From NCBI RefSeq assembly GCF_041435015.1, contig NZ_CP107989.1, positions 6,882,001-6,946,000 on the forward strand: DNA of 64,000 nt, in the 5' to 3' direction. Below the pieces are notes generated by a model. That model worked only from the letters and a program-made list of their open reading frames with translations. It ran no database searches and had not been told where the DNA came from. The DNA comes from Streptomyces canus (GTDB lineage Bacteria > Actinomycetota > Actinomycetes > Streptomycetales > Streptomycetaceae). A program made the translations under genes and the position numbers. Positions 33,574 to 43,609 of this stretch are shown here, in pieces. How positions within the stretch are numbered: the first letter of the stretch is position 1; the number at the start of each line of letters is the position of its first letter.

Positions 33574-36500
33574 ATGTGGGGGTTACAGGTGAGTGGCAGA
33601 CCGCGTTGGTTCGCGAGCGTCCAGTACCGAATCTGGGGTCGGACACTCACACTCGCCACGGCGGCGATCGCGCTGCTGGCACTGCTGGCACTGCTGGCTC
33701 CGATGGCAGTCGCTGGGGGGAGCATCGGGCCGTACCGCTTCAAGGGCACGGTGTGGAACCCGAAGACCCTGCCGAAGACGCCGACGGTCGGCAGTCATAC
33801 GCTCCACCGGTCCCCCGCCGCACACCCGAAGGGCTACAAGGCGGTGACCCGGTACCGGGTCACCAATCCCGTGTGGCCCAAGGCGGGGACCAAGACCGTG
33901 GGCCTGACCCGGACCGTTTCTGCCCCGGCGGCCAAGACGGCCGGCACACCCAGCGCCGCAAGCAGCACACCAACTTCCGCGCCGGCCACGACGGTTCCTG
34001 TGACGAAGCCCGTCAAGGCGGGCACCCTGCCGGTGTGGGTGTCCCCTGCTCCGTCTACCGGGGACTCGTCGAAGTCGAAGACCGCGATCGCGCCCGCAGC
34101 GGTCCAGGTCAAGGTGGCCTCGCATGCGCAGACCCTGCGTGCCGGTGCGGATGGCATGCTGCTCGGCTTCACTCGTACCGATGCCAACGCCGGTAAGAGC
34201 CGGGTGCGGGCGGTCATCGACTACTCGTCGCTGGCCAAGGCGTACGGCGGCGGCTTCGGCTCGCGGTTGCGGCTGGTTCAGGTGCCGGGATGCGCGCTGA
34301 CCACTCCTCAGCTGGCGCGGTGCCGGACACAGACACCGATCGCGTTCACCAACCGGGCTGCCGCGGACCAACTGACGGCGACGCTCACCCTCAACTCGTC
34401 CTCGGGCTCCGTGCCGTCTTCCTCCGACACCAAAGCCGCGCCGATGGCGATGTCCGCGCAGACGGCGATGTCCGCGGAGACGGCGGCGGTCGAGGTCACC
34501 TCGGGCAGTGCGGGTTCACAGGGCAGTTACGCGGCAACATCTCTGGCCCCTTCCGGGAACTGGCAGACATCGGGCACAGGTGCGTTCACGTACTCCTACC
34601 CGATCGACGTTCCCTCCGCGGTCGGCGGCAACGCCCCCTCGGTGGGTCTGTCCTACGACTCGCAGTCCGAGGACGGGGAGACCTCGGCGCGTAACTCCCA
34701 GGCCTCCTGGGTCGGTGACGGCTGGGATTACCAGCCAGGGTTCGTGGAGCGGACGTATCGTTCCTGCGGGTCCCTTCTGGACAGCAGCGGCAACAAGATC
34801 CTCAAGGGGTCGGGGGACGAATGCTGGGCCGGGGACAACGCCACGATCTCCTTCGGCTCGCACTCCGGGCAACTGGTGCCGGACGGCGTCGACTCCAGTG
34901 TGTCGGGTGAAATCAAGCAGTGGCGGCTGCAGGGCGATGACGGGACGCTGGTGCAGGAGCTGTCCGGGGCCCCCAACGGACTGCAGGACGGTATCTACTT
35001 CCGCGTCGTGACCACCGACGGCACAGCCGCCTACTTCGGTGCCGACCACTCCCCGACCGGCCCCGGCACCTCCGGCGGGATGCAGTCCGGAACTCCTGGC
35101 GACTCCTCGACCGACGCCGCCTGGGGCATGCCGGTGCTGCACCCGCAATCGGGCGATCCGTGCTACGACTCGGCCAAGGGCAAGACGTCACAGTGCGCCA
35201 AGCACGAAGGCTGGCGCTGGAACCTGGACTTCGTCGTGTCGCCGAGCGGAATCGTGCAGCGCTACGACTACACGAGCGAGACGAACTACTACGACCTCGG
35301 TGGCGGCCAGGCGGCCTCCGGTGACTCCGGCACCCTGGCCTCGTACGTCCGCAGCGGAAAGCTCGACAGCATCTCCTACGGCTACAGGCTCACCGACGAG
35401 CAGAGCGGACGTACCCCCGCCGCTCAGGTCACCTTCACCTCCAAGCAGCGCTGCCAGACCACGAGCAGCTTCACCGACTGCTCGGCGGGCAACCTCAACG
35501 ACAGCACGGCCCCGCACTGGCCCGACGTGCCATGGGACCTGCACTGCGACTCCACCGACAGCACCACCCTGCCTTCCGGGTCGACCTCGGTGCCCACCAA
35601 CGTCTGCGTCACTATGGGGCCGACGTTCTGGTCCACCACCCGTCTGGACAGCATCACCACCAAGGTCCACGTCAAGGACGCCACCACCGATGCCCTCACG
35701 GCCGTCGACAGCTACCAACTCGGGCAGGTCTACTCCGATGCCGGCGGCACGGTGGACCCGGTCACCGGCACGACTGTGGACCCCCAGGACGCGGGCTCTC
35801 TGCAGGCGGTGATGTGGCTGCAGTCGATCCAGCACACCGGCAAAGACACCTACGGCAACGGCAACAGCGACATCGAGCTGAACCAGGTCGCCTTCACCGG
35901 CACCGAGATCGACAACCGCGTCAGCGACACCTCACCGTCCGCGCCGCCCCTGTACCGGCCGAGGATCTCCTCGATCCAGACCGAGACAGGCGAGTCCATC
36001 GCCGTCGACTACAACCTCAACCCGTGCGCGAACAAGACGCTGTCCATCTCGGCCGCCGACGCCAACGCCAACTCCTGCTACCCGGTCTACTGGACGGTGC
36101 CCGGGGCCTCGAAGCCGATCGCGGACTGGTTCAACAAGACCACCGTGCACACGGTCACCGCCTCCGACCTGACCATCGCATCCCAGTACAAGCCGAACTC
36201 CCAGAACATCCCTGCCGGCTCGGAGACGCAGGTCTCCACCTACAGCTACGCCGGGGCCGCCTGGCACCGCGACGACTCGGCGCAGACGGACGACCAGTAC
36301 CGCACTTGGGACCAGTTCCGCGGCTTCCGCACCGTCACCGTGCAGACCGGGCAGGCCCCCGAGCCCGTCACCCAGCAGACCACCACCTATCTGCAGGGCA
36401 TGGACGGCGACTACAAGTCTGACGGCACCCGCCGCTCGATCACCGTCGCCGCCAAGGTCGGCAGCTCCACGGTGCAGAATGTCCCCGACGTCAATCAACT

Positions 36501-39500
36501 CGCGGGTACGGCCCTGGAGAGCGACACCTATACCGCGGCGGGTGGCTCCATCAACGCCGTGACCGTCAGCGGTCCGTTCACCTTCACCACCACCGCTCAC
36601 GCCACCCAGACTCCGTGGACGGACTGGACCCAGGACGACAACCCCGGCCAGACCAAGCCGACCCTGTCCACCCTGCCCGACCTCGCCGCCTACCGCACCA
36701 AGACCACCCAGTCGAACGGTTACGACCTGCTCGCGGACGGGACGTGGCGTCACACGCAGACCGACACCACCTACGACAGTCAGGGCCGGGTCTCGACCGT
36801 CGACGCACACGGTGACGTGAGCGTGGCCGCGCAGGAGAAGTGCTCCACCACGACGTACGCGGCGCCGTCGGCCGGCAACACGATGACCCTGTCCTACCCG
36901 GACCAGGTCACCTCCGTCAGCGGTCCGTGCGGCACTGCGGTCTCCGCCAGCACACTGCTGGCGGACAAGAAGATCTACTACGACGGCGACGGCACGCTCA
37001 CCAACCTGGGCACCTTCGGACAGCTTGACCAGGCCGGCAGCACAGCCATCGGCCAGGTGAGCGCCGTGCGCACCGCCACCGACTACACCGGGGGCACTGA
37101 GAACTGGCAGACGAGTACGGCGATGAAGTACGACGGTGGCGGTCGCATCACCGACAGCGTCGACGTCACGGGGCAAAACACCCATACCGCGTTCAGCCCG
37201 GCATGGTCCCTCCTCGGCGGCAACACCAACCCGACCAGCATCTCGACCACCAACTCTCAGAGCTGGAAGGTCACCTCGACCCTCGACGCACTGCGCGGTC
37301 TGCCCACAGAGAACGTCGACGCCAACAACCGCAAGACCGATATCACCTACGACGCACTCGGGCGGCGCACGGCCGTCTGGCTGCCGGGCCGCGACAAGGC
37401 CTCGGGCCAGAGCGCGGACAGGACGTTCGCCTACTCGATCAACTCCGGCGCGCTCGCCGCCCCGGGCGGCACCATCACCTCACCCGGTGCCCCCTCCGCG
37501 GTGACCACGAAGACCCTGCGCGAGGACGGCACATACGCCTCCTCGATCACCATCTACGACGGAATGCTGCAGCCGCGACAGACCCAGGCCACGGCCGATG
37601 GCGACACCAACTCCGGCCGGATCATCTCCGACACCTTCTACGACTCCCACGGCTGGCAGACCGCCTCGTTCGCGCCGTACTCCGAGCCGAACAACTCCCC
37701 CTCCACCACCCTGTACGCGGCGAACGAGAACCAGATCCCGTCGGAGACCACCACCGCCTACGACGGTGAGGGCCGCGCCATCACCGGCACGCTGTGGCAT
37801 CAGGCCGTCCAGCAGTGGCACACCACCACCAGCTACCCCGGCGCCGACGAGACCGACACCACCGCCCCCGTCGGCGGCCGCTCCACCGCGACCTACACCA
37901 ACGCGCTTGGCCAGACCGTCAAAAGCGTCGTCAAGAACAGCGGCAGCCTGGCCAAGCTCAGCAAGGGGCAGGTCATCCCCTCGGGCACGTCACTGACGTC
38001 CGCCAGCGTACGGCTGGCCATGCAGGCCGACGGCAATCTGGTGCTGTCCTCCCTCGCCACCGGCAAGACCCTGTGGTCGACCAGCACCTCCGGCAACCCA
38101 GGAGCCTTCGCCACGCTCGGGAGCGACGGCAACTTCGTCGTCTACAACGCCGGTGCCACCACCGTCCTGTGGTCGAGCGGGACCGCCACCGGCACCGTGA
38201 TGCAGATCCAGAACGACGCCAACATGGTGCTGTACGACAGCACCGGCGCCGCGATCTGGACGACCAACACCTGGCACCTGGCCACCCAAGCCGACGCCAC
38301 CACCGCGTACACCTACACCCCGGCCGGCCAGGTCGACACGATCAAGGACAGCGCCGGCAACACCTGGTCCTACCACTACAACCTGCTGGGCCAGAAGACC
38401 TCCCAGAGCGACCCGAACACCGGCACCACCAGCTACGACAAGTACGACACCGTCGGCAACCTGCTACAGACCACCGACGGGCGCGGCCAGGTGCTGTCCT
38501 ACGCGTACGACTGGGACAACCGCCCCACCGCCGAATACAACAGCGCGTGGTCGGCCACCCCCGACCCCGCCAAGAAGCTCGCCTCCTGGGCGTACGACAC
38601 GCTCGCGAAGGGCTACCCGACCTCCTCCACCCGGTACGTCGGCGGAACATCCGGATCGGCATACACCCAGGCGGTCACCGGCTACAACACGGCCTACCAG
38701 CCGACCAGCACCACCCTGACCATCCCGGCCACCGACGGCTTCGCCGCAGCCGGCCAGTCCACCGCACCCACCAGCGGCACCGTCACCTACACCGCGTCCG
38801 CCTTCTACACCCCGACCGTCGGCCTGCTGTCCACCCTGCGCTACCAGGCCGACGGCAACCTGCCCGCCGAAGACATCGACTACGGCTACACCCAACAGGG
38901 AAACCTCGACGGCATCGGCGGATTCATCACCGCGGCCAACACCCCCGATTACCTGGACACCGCCGTCCACGACCCCTTCGGCCGGGTCCTGCAGACCAAC
39001 TACGGACCCACCGGCAAGGAACTGGCCACCTTCGCCCAGTACGACGCCACGACCGGTCGGGTCACCCAAACGTCCAGCATGCTGCAGACCTCCACCACCG
39101 CCCTGGACGTGGCCAACTACCGCTACAACCAGGCCGGCGAGATCACCGCGATCGACGACCTGCAGAACAACACCACCCACGACACCCAATGCTTCACCTA
39201 CGACTCCTTCCAGCGACTGACCGCCGCATGGACGGACACCGCAGGCATCACCAACTCCACCAGCGCCCCGGTCGGGAGCGTCGGCGGCTGCAACACCGGC
39301 CCCGTACAGACCACCACCACGGCCCCCGTCACGACCACCACGGTCGGCGGCCCGGCGCCGTACTGGCAGACCTACACCTACGACCTGCTCGGCGACCGCA
39401 CCGGCATGGTCAACCACGACACCACCGGCACCGCGGCCAACAACACCACGCAGACCACCGCCTACACCGGCACCGACGGCACCACCACCGCGACCCTGCC

Positions 39501-42159
39501 CGATCAGGCCGGCACCACGACCAGCAGCAACCCCACCACCGGCAGTGCAACCTGGACACCGAGCTACACCGACCCGGCCTACAACAACAAGAACGCCGGC
39601 GACACCATCAGCCGGAAGGCCACCACCACCGGCCCGCTCACCACCGGCTTCACCCTCACCGGCGGCGGCAAGCTCTGCATCGACGACGCAGGCGCCTCCA
39701 CCACCCCCGGCGCAGTGGTGCGCACCTACACCTGCAACGCCTCCGCCGCCCAGAACTGGACGATCGGCACCGACGGCACCGTCAAGGTGCTCGGCACCAT
39801 GTGCCTGGACACCACCGGCAACGCCAGCACCGCCGGCACCCTCCTGGTGATCGACACCTGCAACAGCGACGCCACCCAGAAGTGGAAGGCCACCAGCACC
39901 GGCACCCTGGTCAGCAACGCCAACAGCACGATGTGCGTGACCGACCCGGCCGCCAGCGCCACTATCCGCACCCAGCTCACCCTCGCCACCTGCGGCAGCG
40001 CCGGCCAGAGCTGGACCACCGCCGGCACCGGAGCCGTGCCGCCCGGACAGACCCAGACCCTCACCTACGACGCCGAGGGCCGCACTGCCACCGTTGCCAC
40101 CGGATCGGGCACACACACCAACACCAGCAAGTACCTCTACGCCGCCGACGGCAGCCTGCTGGAACAGACCAGCGCCATCGACGGCACCGACAAATCCCGC
40201 ATCCTGTACCTTTTCGGTGGCAGCGAACAGATCACCCTGAACGTCTCCGCCAAGACCTGGACCGGCTTGCGCAACATCACTGGCCCGGACAGCACCACCA
40301 TCACCCGCTCCAGCACCGGCACCGTCACCTACCAGGTCGCCAACGCCCAGGGCACCGCCACCGCCGCCATCGACGCCAGCACCCTGGCGGTCACCCGCCG
40401 CTACTACGACCCCTACGGCAACTCCCGCGGCACCAAGCCCACTTCCTGGGTAGCCGCCGACGAAAACCACGGCTACCTCGGCCAGCCCACCGACGCCACC
40501 ACCGGCCTCGACCTCCTCGGCGCCCGCAACTACGACCCCGCCCAGGGCCGCTTCCTCGCCCCAGACCCCATCTTCCAAGCCGGCGACCCCAACCAGATGG
40601 GCGGCTACACCTACGCCGCCGACAACCCCTCGAGTAGCAGCGACCCCACGGGATTCGACCCTGCGAGCTGGGGGGAGTCACCCCAGTGCCAGGCAACCGG
40701 CATCGGCTGCGGCAGCACGACAAAGAAAAAGTCCGGCAACGCGGACAAATCAAACGGCAACACAACTGCCGCGCCGTCCGCTACCCCCACACCTTCCTTC
40801 GGCCCCGTCCCCGCCTCCACACAAACTCCCACGCCGTCTCTCGGCGAGACTCCGTGCCAGCCGGCCGACTTCGGCACCAGCCGGTGCGAGAGCTACGGCG
40901 GCGGCAAGCTCTTCCTCGCCACCGTAGGCACGGCGGTCGTGGCCGGCGCTGTCACGGTATGCGTGGAGACCGGCGTCGTGGACTGTGTTGCCGGTCTGGC
41001 TATGGGGGTCGCGGACGCCGAGGCGGGCGGGAGTCTGCTTGCCGGTACCCGCGTCATCGTGGGACTGGGCAGTGCTGCGGCCGAGACAATCGAAGAAGCA
41101 GACGAGTTGGCGGCTGAGGCCAGCGCGGCCAAGCAGGCCACTGAAGATGCCGCGGCTGCCAGAGGTGCCGCGGCCAAGAAGGCGGACGCCCAGGCCCAAG
41201 CCGAACACACCAATACCGAAGCCGCAGCACCAGACACCCCGAGCAAGGGCGAAAGCACCTCCACTGCGAAAGAAGGCTGCAGCTTCTCACCAGACACCCC
41301 AGTCCTGATGGACAACGGCAAGACGACGCCGATCGGCAAGATCAAAGCCGGCGATAAGGTCGAAGCCGCCGATCCCGCAACCGGAAGGCACCGGGGCACC
41401 CGCACCGTTCGGCACGTGTGGATCAATCACGATCACGACCTCCTCGACCTGACCGTCCGCACCAAAGATGGCCACACCGCCATCCTCCACACCACCGCCA
41501 ATCACCCGTTCTGGGACGACACCACCCACACCTGGATCGCCGCCGGCAAACTCCACCACGGCGACGCCCTCAACACCCCCACCAACGGCCACGCCTACGT
41601 CGTTAACACGCAGCCCACGCCAGGTGCGGCAAACCGCTGGAACCTCACTGTCCAGCAACTCCACACGTACTATGTGATGGCCGGATCCACGCCGATCTTG
41701 GTTCACAACACGAAGCGCTGCGAAACAGATCCGACGTGGGGTGGGAGCGTACAATTTGCGGGGCCGGACGCCTTGGGGCGCCCTCAAGGCATGTCCGCCG
41801 CCGTTAGCCGCCCAATGATTGGGGAAGGCACGCCAGCAGACCCTGACATTCGTCCGCCGGGATTCACCGGAGGGCGTCCGATTGGAGATCAGGCACGTGG
41901 TCACTTGCTTGGAAGGCAGCTCGGTGGCTCGGGTGATATCCCAGAGAATTTGGTAACGCTTCTTCAGAATCCTGTGAATACTCCCATCATGAGCGGATTT
42001 GAAAGGCAAGTTCGACTGGCTGTAGAAGGTGGTCAATTTGTCCAATACTCGGTCACCCCTATATATGAGGGAAGAAATCTAGTGCCGCGCGCCGTAACCC
42101 TTTCCGCGTATGGCAACGGAGACTTCAGTCTAAATGTCTCAATTTTGAATGGGAGGTAG
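33574..42159 (+). CDS. RHS-repeat polymorphic toxin with lectin, Hint and C-terminal nuclease-like domains
   Basis: A 2861-residue exported protein. An N-terminal hydrophobic segment (AAIALLALLALLAPMAVAGG) serves as signal. A SpvB/RHS N-terminal region follows (WVGDGWDYQPGFVERTYRSC). A bulb-lectin domain lies at about 1450-1580 (AMQADGNLVLSSLATGKTLW), YD-type RHS repeats flank it, and a ricin-B lectin is at about 2020-2150 (GKLCIDDAG and QxW motifs). The RHS core is at about 2275-2360 (GLDLLGARNYDPAQGRFLAP, DP). A Hint protease-like domain spans about 2565-2712 (CSFSPDTPVL to ILVHN). The last 148 residues contain ARGHLLGRQLGGSGDIPENL, the DNA/RNA non-specific endonuclease pattern. This tip is AT-richer than the rest, as expected of an exchanged toxin module. 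A GTG at 33589 is an alternative start. Confidence 0.9.
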   Translation: MWGLQVSGRPRWFASVQYRIWGRTLTLATAAIALLALLALLAPMAVAGGSIGPYRFKGTVWNPKTLPKTPTVGSHTLHRSPAAHPKGYKAVTRYRVTNPVWPKAGTKTVGLTRTVSAPAAKTAGTPSAASSTPTSAPATTVPVTKPVKAGTLPVWVSPAPSTGDSSKSKTAIAPAAVQVKVASHAQTLRAGADGMLLGFTRTDANAGKSRVRAVIDYSSLAKAYGGGFGSRLRLVQVPGCALTTPQLARCRTQTPIAFTNRAAADQLTATLTLNSSSGSVPSSSDTKAAPMAMSAQTAMSAETAAVEVTSGSAGSQGSYAATSLAPSGNWQTSGTGAFTYSYPIDVPSAVGGNAPSVGLSYDSQSEDGETSARNSQASWVGDGWDYQPGFVERTYRSCGSLLDSSGNKILKGSGDECWAGDNATISFGSHSGQLVPDGVDSSVSGEIKQWRLQGDDGTLVQELSGAPNGLQDGIYFRVVTTDGTAAYFGADHSPTGPGTSGGMQSGTPGDSSTDAAWGMPVLHPQSGDPCYDSAKGKTSQCAKHEGWRWNLDFVVSPSGIVQRYDYTSETNYYDLGGGQAASGDSGTLASYVRSGKLDSISYGYRLTDEQSGRTPAAQVTFTSKQRCQTTSSFTDCSAGNLNDSTAPHWPDVPWDLHCDSTDSTTLPSGSTSVPTNVCVTMGPTFWSTTRLDSITTKVHVKDATTDALTAVDSYQLGQVYSDAGGTVDPVTGTTVDPQDAGSLQAVMWLQSIQHTGKDTYGNGNSDIELNQVAFTGTEIDNRVSDTSPSAPPLYRPRISSIQTETGESIAVDYNLNPCANKTLSISAADANANSCYPVYWTVPGASKPIADWFNKTTVHTVTASDLTIASQYKPNSQNIPAGSETQVSTYSYAGAAWHRDDSAQTDDQYRTWDQFRGFRTVTVQTGQAPEPVTQQTTTYLQGMDGDYKSDGTRRSITVAAKVGSSTVQNVPDVNQLAGTALESDTYTAAGGSINAVTVSGPFTFTTTAHATQTPWTDWTQDDNPGQTKPTLSTLPDLAAYRTKTTQSNGYDLLADGTWRHTQTDTTYDSQGRVSTVDAHGDVSVAAQEKCSTTTYAAPSAGNTMTLSYPDQVTSVSGPCGTAVSASTLLADKKIYYDGDGTLTNLGTFGQLDQAGSTAIGQVSAVRTATDYTGGTENWQTSTAMKYDGGGRITDSVDVTGQNTHTAFSPAWSLLGGNTNPTSISTTNSQSWKVTSTLDALRGLPTENVDANNRKTDITYDALGRRTAVWLPGRDKASGQSADRTFAYSINSGALAAPGGTITSPGAPSAVTTKTLREDGTYASSITIYDGMLQPRQTQATADGDTNSGRIISDTFYDSHGWQTASFAPYSEPNNSPSTTLYAANENQIPSETTTAYDGEGRAITGTLWHQAVQQWHTTTSYPGADETDTTAPVGGRSTATYTNALGQTVKSVVKNSGSLAKLSKGQVIPSGTSLTSASVRLAMQADGNLVLSSLATGKTLWSTSTSGNPGAFATLGSDGNFVVYNAGATTVLWSSGTATGTVMQIQNDANMVLYDSTGAAIWTTNTWHLATQADATTAYTYTPAGQVDTIKDSAGNTWSYHYNLLGQKTSQSDPNTGTTSYDKYDTVGNLLQTTDGRGQVLSYAYDWDNRPTAEYNSAWSATPDPAKKLASWAYDTLAKGYPTSSTRYVGGTSGSAYTQAVTGYNTAYQPTSTTLTIPATDGFAAAGQSTAPTSGTVTYTASAFYTPTVGLLSTLRYQADGNLPAEDIDYGYTQQGNLDGIGGFITAANTPDYLDTAVHDPFGRVLQTNYGPTGKELATFAQYDATTGRVTQTSSMLQTSTTALDVANYRYNQAGEITAIDDLQNNTTHDTQCFTYDSFQRLTAAWTDTAGITNSTSAPVGSVGGCNTGPVQTTTTAPVTTTTVGGPAPYWQTYTYDLLGDRTGMVNHDTTGTAANNTTQTTAYTGTDGTTTATLPDQAGTTTSSNPTTGSATWTPSYTDPAYNNKNAGDTISRKATTTGPLTTGFTLTGGGKLCIDDAGASTTPGAVVRTYTCNASAAQNWTIGTDGTVKVLGTMCLDTTGNASTAGTLLVIDTCNSDATQKWKATSTGTLVSNANSTMCVTDPAASATIRTQLTLATCGSAGQSWTTAGTGAVPPGQTQTLTYDAEGRTATVATGSGTHTNTSKYLYAADGSLLEQTSAIDGTDKSRILYLFGGSEQITLNVSAKTWTGLRNITGPDSTTITRSSTGTVTYQVANAQGTATAAIDASTLAVTRRYYDPYGNSRGTKPTSWVAADENHGYLGQPTDATTGLDLLGARNYDPAQGRFLAPDPIFQAGDPNQMGGYTYAADNPSSSSDPTGFDPASWGESPQCQATGIGCGSTTKKKSGNADKSNGNTTAAPSATPTPSFGPVPASTQTPTPSLGETPCQPADFGTSRCESYGGGKLFLATVGTAVVAGAVTVCVETGVVDCVAGLAMGVADAEAGGSLLAGTRVIVGLGSAAAETIEEADELAAEASAAKQATEDAAAARGAAAKKADAQAQAEHTNTEAAAPDTPSKGESTSTAKEGCSFSPDTPVLMDNGKTTPIGKIKAGDKVEAADPATGRHRGTRTVRHVWINHDHDLLDLTVRTKDGHTAILHTTANHPFWDDTTHTWIAAGKLHHGDALNTPTNGHAYVVNTQPTPGAANRWNLTVQQLHTYYVMAGSTPILVHNTKRCETDPTWGGSVQFAGPDALGRPQGMSAAVSRPMIGEGTPADPDIRPPGFTGGRPIGDQARGHLLGRQLGGSGDIPENLVTLLQNPVNTPIMSGFERQVRLAVEGGQFVQYSVTPIYEGRNLVPRAVTLSAYGNGDFSLNVSILNGR

Positions 42160-42160
42160 C

Positions 42161-42685
42161 ATGAGCATCGATGAGCTAGCGTCCGTCGTGTCGCCTCCCC
42201 CGGGTGTCCAGCCTGATGAAGTCGACTGGCAATCTGTCGAGCATCTGATTGGCTGTGTTTTGCCCGCCGACTATAAGGAGATGGTCCGGCGATACGGTCC
42301 GGGCTGTTTCTCGCAGTTCATTCACATCTATCAGCCGTCGAGTGAACTGCGGGCCATTGATCTTCCTACTCAAGTTGGTGAGTCGTTGTGGGCGCTCAGA
42401 TACCTGAGAGACGCCGGTGAGCCAATGCCGTATCGGATCGACGATCCAGTGGAAGTGCTCGCTTTCGGTCGAACGGACAACGGAGACGTCCTCTTTTGGA
42501 GGCGTACGGACATCGATGCTCCCGATACATGGACCGTTCTTGTGAAGGAGCCTCGGGGTGAAGAGTGGTTCGAATTCCCTGGTGACATGTCGGGATTCTT
42601 GGCCAAGGTCCTAGATCGTACAATTGCTGTGCCTATTTTTCCGCGACGATTCCCGTCAATGGCACCGATATTTGAGTCTTACTAG
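42161..42685 (+). CDS. SUKH (SMI1/KNR4) family immunity protein
   Basis: A 174-residue protein predicted to neutralise the nuclease tip of the RHS toxin. SUKH marks are an N-terminal helix pair with VEHLIGCVLPADYKEMVRRY and GPGCF, and a C-terminal EEWFEFPGDMSGFLAKVLD segment. The ATG at 42161 follows GGGAGG directly and is one base beyond the toxin stop; the longer frame from 42149 lacks a ribosome site. The position right after the toxin module and the shared lower GC indicate they travelled together. Pairing of this SUKH protein with this nuclease is inferred from order. Confidence 0.8.
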   Translation: MSIDELASVVSPPPGVQPDEVDWQSVEHLIGCVLPADYKEMVRRYGPGCFSQFIHIYQPSSELRAIDLPTQVGESLWALRYLRDAGEPMPYRIDDPVEVLAFGRTDNGDVLFWRRTDIDAPDTWTVLVKEPRGEEWFEFPGDMSGFLAKVLDRTIAVPIFPRRFPSMAPIFESY

Positions 42686-42708
42686 CAGTCTTCCTTAATT
42701 GCGCCAGT

Positions 42709-42738
42709 GGCCCCGCCGGATTTGTTTCCAGTGGGGCC
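42709..42738. terminator. Hairpin downstream of the immunity gene
   Basis: GGCCCCGCCGGA and TCCAGTGGGGCC are imperfectly complementary across TTTGTT. The structure lies 23 bases after the immunity gene and before the convergent integrase remnant, so it may end transcription from both sides. Confidence 0.45.
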
Positions 42739-42769
42739 GTTGTGCTGTTTGACGGCAGTAGTTGACGGC

Positions 42770-43020
42770 AACGTCAGCGGACGGGTGCTGCACGAAGCGG
42801 CGGGCCGTCGCCGTCATCGGGCTTGGAGGCGGTGTCGGTGAGGTTGCTGAGGGCGTGGCCGAGGAGGTCGATGGCCTGGCGGGCGGAGGCGGACGTGGGC
42901 GTAGACCGTTGCGGTCGCGCCGATGTGGGCGTGGCCCAGGAGCTCCTCGATGACGACGAGCTCGACGCCCTGCCACAGGAGAAGCGTCGCCGTCGAGTGG
43001 CGTAGGTGCGCGTCGCGCAC
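42770..43020 (-). pseudogene. C-terminal remnant of a tyrosine recombinase (integrase)
   Basis: The minus strand reads HLRHSTATLLLWQGVELVVI and EELLGHAHIGATATVYAHVR, the classic integrase box II with the His-x-x-Arg and the catalytic tyrosine in TVYAHVR. After a frame change the tail RQAIDLLGHALSNLTDTASK is readable to a TGA near 42778. The N-terminal half is missing. It probably marks an integrated element that has decayed. Confidence 0.65.
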
Positions 43021-43023
43021 TAG

Positions 43024-43170
43024 CTGTATTGATCACGAGCGTTGTTAACGCGGGGTCGGACTTGATCGTGGCGAAGGCCCCGTGTGTGGTGGAGGTGTCG
43101 AATCTTCACCGCACGGAGGCCTTCGTGTCCCACCGTAATGCCCGGCTGACCGTTCACGGCAGGCGGCTGG
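43024..43170 (+). pseudogene. Left-end remnant of an IS481-family element
   Basis: GGAGG precedes GTG at 43125, and the next codons read SHRNARLTVHGRRL, the usual start of IS481-type transposases (SHRNAxLTPxGRLLLVxR). The sequence then switches to unrelated DNA. The preceding TGTATTGATCACGAGCGTTG is a plausible terminal repeat. Only about 15 codons remain. Confidence 0.45.
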
Positions 43171-43336
43171 CTGCGCCGGTGCGTGAGTTCGTCCCGCTGC
43201 CGTCGCCGTCGCCGATGTTGAGGCAGTTCTGCGGGTCGGTGTCGAGGCGGGGTGTGATCAGGTGGAAGAGCTCCGGATCGGGCTTGCGCCGTCCTTCTTC
43301 GCAGGAGAGCACGCGTGCGTCGACCGGCGTGGCCAA
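43154..43336 (-). pseudogene. Fragment of a HAD-superfamily hydrolase
   Basis: The minus strand reads VLSCEEGRRKPDPELFHLIT and PRLDTDPQNCLNIGDGDGSG, which matches motifs III and IV of HAD phosphatases (S-x-E-x-G-x-x-KPDP-x-x-F and the V-GDG box). The N-terminal motif with the catalytic aspartate is absent and the frame is broken upstream. Confidence 0.55.
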
Positions 43337-43609
43337 CGGCGCTGCGGCCAGGTCTCAGCCCAGGGCGTCGGCAAAGTCGGGTGGTGTCCGCTTTGGTGCT
43401 CTGTCCGGTGTCGAGGCGTGCGCTTCAGCGCACTTGGGGACGCAGATAGTGCGGTTCGGGGAGCCCGAACCACAGCCCGATCTCATCGGGGGCGCTAACT
43501 TTGCAACGTCCCTGGGTGGAACCGCGGCAGCCATGCTCGATTGACGGGTTCGATGTGGTTGTCGCAGCAAGGGCGGAGCGCGAGGTAGGTGCGGGTTCCC
43601 ATAGGCGCT
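43337..43609. other. Remnant-rich spacer without a supported gene
   Basis: Open frames here are short and inconsistent on both strands. A minus-strand reading upstream of the HAD fragment may be its lost N-terminal part in another frame, but it cannot be confirmed. Confidence 0.3.

Noticed and set aside
38464..40578. Minus-strand 704-codon open frame opposite the RHS gene
   Set aside because: It is a shadow of GC-rich coding DNA with a glycine- and valine-rich, low-complexity product; the plus-strand RHS reading has clear domains.
37794..40637. Plus-strand 947-codon frame inside the RHS gene
   Set aside because: The product is rich in His, Arg and Pro and is the +1 shadow of the repetitive RHS sequence.
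33574..42159. Insecticidal Tc-toxin or teneurin-type protein instead of a polymorphic RHS toxin
   Set aside because: The Hint domain, short nuclease-like tip and adjacent SUKH immunity gene fit the bacterial polymorphic toxin plan; no TcA or TcB partner is present.
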